Of a stretch of DNA of 64,000 bases, positions 55,181-64,000 are shown piece after piece. Source of the DNA: Paratinospora sagittata (Eukaryota > Streptophyta > Magnoliopsida > Ranunculales > Menispermaceae); contig CM069611.1 of NCBI GenBank assembly GCA_035771175.1, positions 14,786,366-14,850,365 of the forward strand. The letters are read 5' to 3'. Under the pieces are notes generated by a model. It saw nothing but the letters and a program-made list of their open reading frames with translations. It was not told where the DNA came from and made no database searches. A program made the translations under genes and the position numbers. The number at the start of each line of letters is the position of its first letter. Position 1 is the stretch's first letter.

Positions 55181-57722
55181 TGTAACACCCTGTATTTTTA
55201 ATTATACACCTACGTTGAGGAATACATAGATGTACGCATATACGAACGTAGGAGTTAAACGTATATGTGTAACATACCTAAATCAAGTAGATTTGCATTC
55301 TTAAATGTCATCTTATCATTAGATTATAAGATGATATATATATTAGTATAATATGATATACATTAGTATTATAATATCTCATTTTTTTTCTCATTCTCTC
55401 ACCTTTCTCTCTCACACGTTAAACAAAAAAAAAACAAAAAGAAAGAGAAGAAGAACCAGAGAGCGAGAGAACGGAGAGAAAGAAGAGAAAAAAAAGGGGA
55501 ACGCGAGATTTTCGCCGAATCGAGACCCACGGTAACTATTTTTCACTCTATTTCTTCGTGAAATTGATATCTAAGATAGATGTAACATTTCTTTAGGAGT
55601 AATTTTTGCTGTAGGAGTCGTTTTACGGCGTTTCCAAAAAATGGGGTTTTGACCCAACGTGAATGAAAATCCGCTAGGAAGGTTGGAAAACGCTGCCTAG
55701 GCTGTAGGAACCTTAAATATATGGTTCGATTGAATTTATTTGTTTGTTTGTAGTTTTTATAGCTATTAGAAGTTAGATTTGAGCTTGGATTCCTTTGGAA
55801 CCCTTAGCTTTGATCTTTGAAACCTTTCAAATCATATTAAAACTCGATGAAACTTCAGTTTAAGGCTATAGAATGGTAGAATGCACTGTTGCGAGTCCAT
55901 CGATGCTAATTTCATGATTTTTGGAGACCGTTTGACAATTTTAGTAAAAAGTCACATGTTTCTAACGAATAATGAATAGCGTGAATAGTACTATAATCAT
56001 ATCCAGTGCATAAAATGGAATTAGAATCCAATGAAACTCCGGTTCGAGAACATAGAATCGTAGAGAACTGAATTCCGGACGTTTCGATGTTAAAAACATG
56101 ATTTTTGGATACGCTTTGATATTTTTAGTAGCTAAAGATATGATTTTTGTGAGTAAAATTGACTGTGGATGCCTCGCGAATGTGTCAAACCTTAATGAAA
56201 TACCTGTTGAAGGTAGTAGAATGATAGAATGACTGATTTGACACGTGTCGATGTGAACAAAATAAATTTAGGAATGTCCTAGATTTTTAATAAAATTGAC
56301 ATATGTTTTCATATGCTTATATGAGTACGTTGGTGTTGAAATCTAGTGTAAATGTGGCATTTTCATGGTGAAATAACTCCATCTTAGCTGCTGAACTAGC
56401 TAGGAAATTTGAGTGTTAGTAATGGTGTTTTGGTGAGTTTAAATGGTAATTCTCATGATGATTTATGGTTTGAATTACCAAATTGCAGTGTTTGAATTGA
56501 GAGATTAAGTGCATGGATAAATGCTCTTGATGGTATATTGGCTTAGAAACCTCGTGTAACCACTGTGAGTATAGTTTTCTTGATTTGGTTCTTGTATGAC
56601 ATTGTATACATATAAAATGTTTGATTTTATGCACGTTATATTTATATGTACTGCATTGAGTGTTTATTGATCATGCAAACTGATTTTAGCAATTAGAGCT
56701 GATAATAATGTCATTTCGTTAGGAATTAGACCCGGATGAGGTTTTGCGAAACCTCATTGTCAGTAGGCCTGTCCTAACAAGGGTTGCGATCCTTGAAATG
56801 ATTGTGAATTGGGTAATGAGAGGTTATGGCTACCTTATACGGCCATACAAGGGTTAGACCCGCTCTCTTGCCTTGAAGGAGGGAGATGGAAAAGTTTTTA
56901 TGAATGAGCATAAATTATATATTGTGTGCATGTATAGTATTTTGATGAATGTTGCATATGTGCTTTTGAAATATTTTAATGTAAAGGATTTGATATGCCA
57001 TGTTTCTTTAAATGCATGCGATTGTCATGTCAAGAACTATATTCACTGAGCTGTTGTTTGCTCACCCCCTTTCCCTCACTATTTCAGGTACAAAAGAAAA
57101 AGGAAAAGGAAAACTTTGAGCATCATCAGCACGTGACTAGGACGTAGCCTTGCTGATGTACGCATGCTTTGGAAGAAGTAGTTACATGTTTTATATATTT
57201 TGATATATATATATAATTATCACACATCTTATATACGTATTACCATCTAGAGGGGTTAGTTTGGGAAAATGAAATATCAATGGTTATTTTGGATTGTTAA
57301 GATATTTGGCGATGATATATCTATATCTATATATATATATATATATTTGGATGATGGAATGTTTGATTTATGAATGGCAATGGTTGTCTTTTGGATTATG
57401 GTATACATAGATGGAATGATTATGTATATATATGGAGATGATATGATTTGATAAATGAATGAAATGAGAATGACTAGATGTGTGGAATGAATGGAATGAT
57501 GATTATCTATATATATCTCTTTGATTTGATTTGTGGTATATTAGGAAAAAAATGTGAAATGTCCATTTTATGGGGAGGTGCTGCCGAAATTTTTGAAAAT
57601 TTTGAGAAGGATTATGAGACTATTTGAAGGCTGACAGTATACTATATACTGTATACGGGTACGTACAGTGTATAGTATACTGTGCCGGTCATGACGTCAA
57701 CTAGGTCAGGGACGTCGTGACA
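55181..57722 (+). repeat. 5' LTR of the gypsy element
   Basis: 2542 bp, TGTAACACCCTG to GACGTCGTGACA. Its 3' part contains the near-palindromic ACAGTATACTATATACTGTATACGGG.. type stretch (57648-57685, given here in part) with several GTATACT/AGTATAC units. No genes: the ORFs at 55353 and 56416 lack signatures. Confidence 0.9.
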
Positions 57723-57726
57723 ATAT

Positions 57727-57739
57727 TGGTATCAAAGCC
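57727..57739 (+). other. Primer binding site (initiator-Met tRNA), one mismatch
   Basis: TGGTATCAAAGCC against the canonical TGGTATCAGAGCC, four bases after the LTR end. Confidence 0.88.
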
Positions 57740-57913
57740 ACGTTTAGGATTAAAAGCCTAAAAGATTAAAAGCTTTATTATCTTATGTTAGTTTGTATGG
57801 GTATATGTACGGGTAAATAAAGTATCGTATAAAGACTTAGTAATCGGATTGTCTGACTTATATGCTCCTCTATCTCTGTGAATGGCAGATTGAAAGGGAA
57901 GTATCAGGCAATC

Positions 57914-59060
57914 ATGGACCCACAAGAAGAAAGGTTAAAGAAACTGGAAGAAATGGTTATAGCTCAGCAGAGACAAAATGTTGAGATAATGCGTATGATG
58001 ACACATCTTCAGGATAGTTTACAGGGGCCTCCAGCACCTGTAGTACCCGAGGTTGGTGCCAGTAGTGCAGAGCGACATGTGCCAGTGCAAGAGACAGTAG
58101 AGACTCATGTGATGTAGATGAGACTCATAGATACGAAGATGTGATGAAAGCATTTAAGAAACGTGAACCGCCTTTATTTGATGGCAGTCTAGAGTTAGAG
58201 GTTGCTGAGGATTGGCCTTTGCGGATAGAAGCTATATTTGAGGACATGCATGCACTGGATAGGGACAAGATTAGACTTGCTCGATTTAAATTTTCGAGTA
58301 AGGTTGAGAGATGGGGGCAGACAATAGGCCGAGCTCAGGGACCCATAGATACCTGGGATAAGTTTAAAAAAGTATTCTACAAGACTTATTATCCCCCGTC
58401 TGAGGTTGATAGGAGGCATAAGCAATTTGTAGAATTGAAGCAAGGGAACATGTCTGTGAGAGAATATGAATATGAGTTCAATAGGCTAGCCTTGTTAGCC
58501 CCTAAGATGGTTCAGACAGATCTGATGCGAATGAAGAGGCTCAGGGAAGGATTTAATGACCCAATCAATAAGGGTTTGGCTCTTGCTGGTGTTCAGACCT
58601 ATGATCAGGCAGTGCGACAGGCGCTGGATTATGAGACAGTTGAGATGGCAGATAGGCCAGTACGGGCAACGCCCCCAGCACAGGCAGTTATAGAGCAGCA
58701 GGTATCCTATCAGGGTAAGAGAAAGCAGAGATGGGGCAGAAAATGGTGGGGTGAACAGAAGAAAACAAAGATAGCTGAGATTCCTACTATTATGGAGATT
58801 CTCGTTACTCCTCCAGTAGCAGCGCTACCACCACCAGCAGGCAGAATATCACAGTCTGCTACGAGGCCACCTACACAAGGATCGTCTGTTAGGGCACCGT
58901 GGTCGTATAAGGGAGCAGGCAGTCAGAGTGGTTGGCGTCTCATGCCAGACAGCTTCATCTGCACCTCGCTCTCCTATCACATGTTTTCGATGTGGGAATA
59001 AGGGACATAAAATGTACCAGTGTCCTTTTCAGCCAGCTCCACGGACTCCAACAAATCCAT
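57914..59060 (+). pseudogene. Gypsy gag
   Basis: ATG 57914 (MDPQEERLKKLEEMVIAQQR, coiled coil). It stops at 58117. The capsid is open from 58141 (MKAFKKREPPLFDGSLELEV, LARFKFSSKVERW, FKKVFYKTYYPPSEV, MSVREYEYEFNRLA). A frameshift near 58930-59000 then moves the zinc knuckle CFRCGNKGHKMYQC (58984-59030) into the next frame, shared with the protease. Retrotrans_gag family. Confidence 0.9.
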
Positions 59061-59611
59061 CTGCTACTATTACTATTCCCACACCTGTCAGAGAGCAAGC
59101 CAGAGCTATTACAGAGCCAGATCCAGAGGCGAACAAGAACTTGGTGGAAGGTATGATTTCTATTTGCGACACTATGATGTATGTGTTAATCGATGCTGGA
59201 TCCACCTTGTCATTTATTGCTGGCCATATGGTAGATAGGTTGCATTTAACTCCTGTTAGGATTAGTACGCCGTTGGTTCTGAGTACTGCAGCAGGAGACC
59301 GAATCTACCCGAATATGTTGTGTGAAAAGTGTGTGGTGAAATATGCAGATCATGAAATGATTGTGAATCTTAGGGTTTTAGAGTTCCTGGAATTTGATGC
59401 TATACTGGGTATGGATTGGTTGGCTACCTATCGTGCCCATGTGGACTGCTTTGGTAAGAAAGTAGTCTTTCAAATACCAGGACAACCCGCATTTATTTAT
59501 AGTGGCAAGACATCTTCAAACCCTCCCACTCGAGGCAGGATGGCCATTAATGAAGAGATAGGGATGTTGGCTAGTATAAAGCCAGTAAATGAAAAGGACT
59601 TAGGCGTTTAG
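59061..59611 (+). pseudogene. Gypsy aspartic protease
   Basis: Open in the frame of the zinc knuckle to a TAG at 59609. Active site VLIDAGSTLSFIAG near 59187 (Asp-Ala-Gly), then LGMDWLATYRAHVDC near 59410 and VVFQIPGQPAF. The same DAGS variant occurs in the sister copy at 17027-17404. This segment itself is undamaged. Confidence 0.85.
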
Positions 59612-60760
59612 ATATCATATATTCCTGTAGTATGTGAGTACCCAGATGTTTTTCCAGATGATTTACCAGGATTACCACCATTACGGGAAATTGATTTTAT
59701 TATTGAACTAATGCCTAACACAAAACCTCTTTCAATTCCACCCTATCGAATGGCGCCAAAGGAGTTAACGAAACTCAAGGTGCAATTAGAGGAGTTAATG
59801 GAAAAAGGGTTTATTACCCCGAGTATGCCACCCTGGGGCGCACCTGTACTGTTTGTGAAGAAGAAGGATGGTAGCTTTTGAGGTTATGCATTGATTATAG
59901 ACAGCTGAACAGGGTGACAGTGAAAAATAAGTATCCTTTACCCCGTATCGATGATTTATTCGATCAGTTGAATGGTACTAAATTTTTCTCTAAGATTGAT
60001 TTAAGATCTAGATACCATCAGCTAAAGACTGTGTTTAGAACACGGTATGGTCACTATGAGTTTCTTGTTATGCCCTTTGGACTGACCAATGCCCCAGCCA
60101 TGTTTATGGATTTGATGCAAAGGGTATTCAGACCATATCTGGATCAGTTCATTATTGTGTTTATTGATGATATACTCATTTATTCCAAGACTCAGGAGGA
60201 TCATGAGCAGCACCTCCGCATCACTTTGCAAACACTGAGAGAGCATCGGTTGTATGCTAAATTCAGTAAATGCGAGTTTTGGATACATGAGGTGAGATTT
60301 CTAGGTCATGTGGTTAGTGCAAAAGGTATTTCTGTTGATTCTGCTAAGGTTGAGGCAATCATAAATTGGCCAAGACCAACCACAGTGACTGAAATCCGTA
60401 GTTTTCTGGGTCTCGCTGGTTATTACCGAAGATTTGTGGAAGGCTTTTCCCGATTAGCTTCCCCACTCACAAGGCTGACTCAGAAAAATGTGTCATTGTG
60501 TGGACTTCTGCATGTGAGGATGCTTTCACTGAGTTGAAGAAGAAACTAACTACTACTCCAGTTTCCCAGAACCTGGAAAGGAGTTGGTGATTTACACAGA
60601 TGCATCACATTTAGGTTTGGGATATGTATTGATGCAAGAGGGTAGAGTGATTGCTTATGCATCCAAACAGCTGAAGATACATGAGAAGAACTACCCTGTG
60701 CATGATTTAGAACTAGCAGCTGTGGTATTTGCATTGAAATTGTGGAGACATTACCTCTAT
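59612..60760 (+). pseudogene. Gypsy reverse transcriptase and partial RNase H
   Basis: N-terminal RT 59612-59880 ([56 protein letters not shown]). A one-base shift at about 59878 leads to the open frame to 60537 ([45 protein letters not shown], catalytic [24 protein letters not shown]). About nine residues before [12 protein letters not shown] are missing. RNase H begins at 60584 ([37 protein letters not shown]) but is cut after LWRHYLY at 60760, where integrase sequence starts. Confidence 0.9.
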
Positions 60761-61583
60761 TCCATAATGGAAATGGGAGCATATCACGATGGGCTTTATC
60801 ACAGGACTGCCCAAATCTCAGGGTAAATTTGACGCCATCTGGGTAATCGTTGATAGATTGACTAAATCTGCACACTTTCTTCCAATGACCACCAAAGACT
60901 CGATTGATAGACTGAGCAGATTGTATGTGCGGGAGATTGTCAGGTTGCATGGTATACCTGTTTTTATTGTGTTGGATAGAGATCCGCGGTTCACATCGAG
61001 TTTTTGGCAGGCCATGCAGACCCGGTTTGGTACTCATCTCCGCTTTAGTACAGCGTTTCATCCTCAGACTGATGGCCAGACTGAGAGGGTGATTCAGATG
61101 CTGGAAGACATGCTCAAATCATGCATTTTAGAGTTTGGTGGGACTTGGAGTGAAAGTTTACCATTGTGTGAGTTTGCTTATAATAACAGCTATCAGGCCA
61201 GTATTGGCATGGCACCTTATAAAGCTTTGTATGGTAGGCCGTGCAGATCTCCGACTTGTTGGTATGAGGTTGGAGAATCACAGTTGCTGGGACCGAAAGT
61301 TGTTATTGATCACACTGAGCAAGTTAAACAGATCAGACAGAGACTGAAAGCTGCCCAAGACCGACAGAAGAGTTATTTTGATAACCGCCACAGACCTCTA
61401 GAGTTTGCAGTAGATGACCTCGTGCTGCTTAAAGTCTCGCCACGGAAAGGTCAGATGCGGTTTGGGGTGAAAGGAAAATTGTCTCCTCGCTTTATTGGAC
61501 CGTTTAAAATCACAGAGAGGATTGGTTCGTTAGCATACCGGATTGCTTTGCCTCCTCAGTTAGAAAAAAATGTGGTATATTAG
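60761..61583 (+). pseudogene. Gypsy integrase, N-terminus deleted
   Basis: Starts inside the core. The usual ITMDFITGLP appears as [10 protein letters not shown], so the first catalytic Asp is Gly (GGC 60792-60794). The second Asp (DRDPRFTSS) and Glu (HPQTDGQTERVIQ) are kept. The H2C2 zinc domain is lost with the RNase H end. The C-terminal part KLSPRFIGPFKITERIGSLA is followed by LPPQLEKN; the frame then runs into LTR sequence, ending NVVY at 61583, so the C-terminal tail is deleted. Confidence 0.9.
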
Positions 61584-61759
61584 GAAAAAAATGTGAAATG
61601 TCCATTTTATGGGGAGGTGCTGCTAAAATTTTTGAAAATTTTGAGAAGGATTATGAGACTATTTGAAGGCTGACAGTATACTATATACTATATACGGGCA
61701 CGTACAGTGTATAGTATACTGTGCCGATCATGACGTCAGCTAGGTCAGGACGTCGTGCA
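61570..61759 (+). repeat. Truncated 3' LTR of the gypsy element
   Basis: Matches 57531-57722 from TGTGGTATATTAGG to GTCGTG(A)CA with roughly eight differences, mostly transitions. The deletion joined pol to the LTR interior at 61568-61582, removing about 2.3 kb of LTR plus the end of pol and the PPT. Confidence 0.9.
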
Positions 61760-61764
61760 ATAAC

Positions 61765-62139
61765 ATTATTTCCAACATTTCATTTTAGACCATTTACCAC
61801 ATGAAAAGATTACTTTGGCATCTTGAAGACACATTGCCACCAACAATTGTTCTATTTGCCATGAGAATGGAGGGATTGAAGTATTTTTGTAATCAAATTA
61901 GAAAGAACATATGTAACACAAGAATAGTAGTAGTTGAGCTTTGTTGAGCTGAATGAATTTTAAATTGATATACTATACAACAACGAATTTCTCAGTAAAA
62001 AAAAAAAAACAAAGCTAAAGTGAGTTGCTCTCTCCAAAAACATAAAAATAAATAAGGAAGATTGTAAATAGAGAAAATACCTTTTCTTTTTTCTTTTTCC
62101 TAAAAAGGGATTGTTCTTTATATTTGATATTAACTATAA
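61765..62139. other. Gene-flanking unique sequence
   Basis: AT-rich single-copy-looking DNA upstream of the hydrolase gene with an A13 run near 62000 and T/C-rich stretches near 62080. No gene or element recognised. Confidence 0.5.
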
Positions 62140-62660
62140 AGGTCTACGACAATTTACAGATGTTGAACATAGCTTCTAATGGTCCATAAAGGTTTCTAAA
62201 AGTCTACAAATGTCTATTGTGTGTCAATCTCAAAATTCTACCTAAAATAATGTGTTTACGACTCTCTACAAATATTGAGTCATAGCCACTAATGGTCTAC
62301 AAAGGTCTTGCGCGAGTCCATCTCAAAGTTCGACCTAAATTAATGAGTTTATGACGATCTAGAGAAATTCAGCCATAACCATTGATAGTTTGCAAAGGTT
62401 TTGCACTAGTTCAATCTTTGAACGTCTATGTAAACTAATGTGTCTACAAAGGTTTATGATGGTCTATGGATATTGAAACACAATCATTAAAAAGTTAACC
62501 GTAGACCACGTTTGTTTATGAAGATTTGTAGTTGTTTAAAAAGGTCTTGCGTGAGTCAATCTTTAAAGGTTTGCTTGAGCTAATGTATTTATGAATGTTT
62601 ACGATGGTCTATGACGGTCGATATGCATTGAAAATACAATCATTCAATGTGAAATTGTTT
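62140..62660. repeat. Degenerate tandem repeat upstream of the hydrolase gene
   Basis: About four or five imperfect units of 90-140 bp, each with TCTACAAAGGTCTTGCG.GAGT, CAATCT.AAAG.T, (A/G)CCTAAATTAATG.GTTTA, and AGCCATAACCATT / ACACAATCATT. Units start near 62150, 62290, 62390, 62450 and 62540. No ORF. Confidence 0.7.
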
Positions 62661-62885
62661 ACCTTTGAATAATCACTCAATTAGAGAGTTGAATGAAAGA
62701 AGATTGTCGATCCTGTTATTCTTCGACAAACAAAGTCGAAATGGGTGTTCTTTTGAGGAATCTCATTTTCTCTTGCTAGATAAGACGGATATTCTTTCAG
62801 CAAATCTTGTTTTCTTCGGCTAGATAAAATGAGTGATTTTTCAAAAAATATAGAACACTAAAACCTTCCAAACCTTTAATTGTGG

Positions 62886-62920
62886 GTTTTAGGGTTTTTA
62901 GGGAAACACTATAAAAAAAT
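62886..62920 (+). promoter_or_regulatory. Possible core promoter of the hydrolase gene
   Basis: CTATAAAAAAAT (62909-62920) is a fair TATA-box, preceded by TTTTAGGGTTTTTAGGG, the complement of telo-box-like AAACCCTAA. It lies 500 bp before the ATG, so the 5' leader would be long. A start site nearer the ATG cannot be ruled out. Confidence 0.3.
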
Positions 62921-63420
62921 AAAATAAAAGGGTTGTTTTAAAAAATAAGGGTATTTTAGTCTTTTCAAAAAATGGGTATTGAGTTTTAAAATTCAAAATT
63001 CATATCTCTTTTTTCATAATTGTACAGGTGGATTGGTCAAATTTATGAAAGATATTTGTGCCCTAAACTTTTAGAAAAAAAAAAAAAAAAATTGTGCCCA
63101 AAACTTATTAAAAGGTGGGGAGGTGGTTGCAAGTTTTTCAATAAAACATGAAGATGAAAGGCTATGAGCTTCTTTTCCTTGTTCTGTTTTATCTATGTCA
63201 TGCACTTCTTGCAACTTGCTAGGACGGCGGGAATAATAAGAAGTTCGGATACCAACTGAACAAGATCCTACAATTGTGTTCGCTTTTATTACATTTTTTT
63301 GGGCATCTGTATTCCATTTTGCAACTATTTCGCTTCCTATATTGTCTGAAACGCTCAGATTCTCCCTACACCAAATACCCTTAATTTCCAAATTTCTGAA
63401 GCTCCAATTTCAGAGAAAAC

Positions 63421-64000
63421 ATGGGTTACTGCAAATGGGCACTGTTGATTTTCATTTTCAGCTTGTTTTGCTCAACACCCACTTCCTCAGAATCTTCAAA
63501 TCCCAAGGATTTAGCACAAGTCTCCAAGAATTACCTTAGTTATTCGAGAAAACCAGATTTTCAGGAGTGGATGGTAAGTATTCGAAGGAAAATACATGAG
63601 AATCCGGAACTTTGTTTCGAGGAATTTGAGACAAGTAAGGTCATCAGAGCTGAATTGGATAAGATGGGTATCCCTTACAAACACCCTGTTGCTGTGACTG
63701 GTGTTGTTGGCTCGATAGGGACTGGTCGGCCTCCTTTTGTTGCATTAAGAGCAGATATGGATGCTCTTCCTATTCAAGTAATGTTTTTATTTTTGCTGAA
63801 TTTTTTGGCTTCATTGGTTCCTATTTGTTGTTGTTGGGTATGTTAGGTTCGGGTTCTTTTTGTTAATTAGTGCAGGAGGAAGTGGAATGGGCGCACAAGA
63901 GTAAAATCTCAGGAAAGATGCACGCTTGCGGGCATGATGCCCATGTTGCGATGCTTCTTGGTGCGGCTAAGATCCTTCAAGATCATCAGGATGATTTGCA
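63421..64000 (+). CDS. IAA-amino-acid hydrolase, ILR1-like (5' part)
   Basis: The only host gene. Exon 1 runs from ATG 63421 to 63777 (119 codons); intron 1 is 63778-63875 (GT..AG, phase 0); exon 2 starts at 63876 and is cut by the window end. The N-terminus [20 protein letters not shown] is a signal peptide, consistent with ER targeting in this family. The mature start ([20 protein letters not shown]), the [13 protein letters not shown] and [16 protein letters not shown] segments and exon 2's [18 protein letters not shown] are hallmark M20 peptidase/amidohydrolase motifs. The Cys and His of ACGHDAH bind the metal. Family members release free auxin (IAA) or jasmonate from amino-acid conjugates. 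About 160 of some 440 residues are visible. No defect is seen. Exact paralogue (ILL or ILR1-like) is not assignable. Confidence 0.93.
63778..63875 (+). other. Intron 1 of the ILR1-like gene
   Basis: 98 bp, T-rich, GTAATGTTTT donor after CTTCCTATTCAA and TTAGTGCAG acceptor before GAGGAAGTGGAATGG. Removing it joins LPIQ to EEVEW in phase, as expected for this family. Confidence 0.93.

Larger units (their letters stand above)
55181..61759 (+). mobile_element. Ty3/gypsy element with truncated 3' LTR
   Basis: Plus-strand element bounded by the perfect duplication ATAAC (55176-55180 and 61760-61764). 5' LTR 55181-57722; PBS 57727-57739; gag, protease, RT, RNase H and integrase 57914-61583; only the last about 190 bp of the 3' LTR. 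The TSD shows both outer ends are original, so the loss at the 3' side and in the RNase H-integrase region came after insertion. Same family as the remnant at 15315-20630 and the solo LTR at 26367-28830. Confidence 0.92.

Noticed and set aside
63071..63391. 106-residue minus-strand ORF beside the hydrolase gene
   Set aside because: Ends in a run of Phe from a poly-A tract, overlaps the promoter or leader of the hydrolase gene, and has no recognisable motif.

Overview
This is a eukaryotic, almost certainly eudicot plant, heterochromatin-like stretch. It is AT-rich and nearly wholly built of LTR retrotransposons, with the 5' end of one host gene at the right edge. The plant assignment rests on Sirevirus-type Ty1/copia LTRs (the AATTCACCCCC motif near LTR ends, multiple AAGGGGGAG polypurine tracts), plant Ty3/gypsy elements primed by initiator-Met tRNA, and an intron-containing ILR1-like IAA-amino-acid hydrolase gene. 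No species can be named.

Layout. 1-2794: minus-strand copia gag remnant and two stacked LTRs. 2795-13749: plus-strand non-autonomous Sirevirus-like element (LARD-like, about 2.8 kb LTRs, one short ORF, no pol); its ORF is split by a solo LTR of its own family (6305-9026). 13750-15314: two inverted LTR fragments. 15315-20630: 3'-truncated minus-strand gypsy element. 20631-21385 plus 38682-38855: one inverted LTR split by a complete minus-strand copia element, 21386-38676 (TSD CGTTG). That copia element itself carries three more insertions: gypsy solo LTRs at 21820-24664 and 26367-28830, and a copia LTR at 34019-~35925. 38856-41562: truncated LTR pieces. 41724-55093: a copia solo LTR (TSD TTATT) containing a full-length plus-strand gypsy element (42652-54077, TSD GAACA) and a SINE-like insert. 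55181-61759: plus-strand gypsy element (TSD ATAAC) with a truncated 3' LTR. 61765-63420: upstream region of the host gene, with a degenerate tandem repeat. 63421-64000: exon 1, intron 1 and part of exon 2 of the hydrolase gene.

All retroelement coding regions seen are broken by stops, frameshifts or deletions; many stops look like C-to-T decay at CpG or G-to-A changes of Trp codons. Two things stand out. The gypsy element at 42652-54077 has extra ORFs before gag and after pol, and its three non-pol ORFs each start just after a splice-acceptor-like sequence; its 5' extra ORF resembles an extra ORF after pol in the unrelated copia element. Second, several different LTR families each carry dense arrays of short palindromes (GGACGCT..AGCGCCC hairpins, GAAACGCGTTTC, GGGAACGTGTTCCC). 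All boundaries and similarities were judged by eye.
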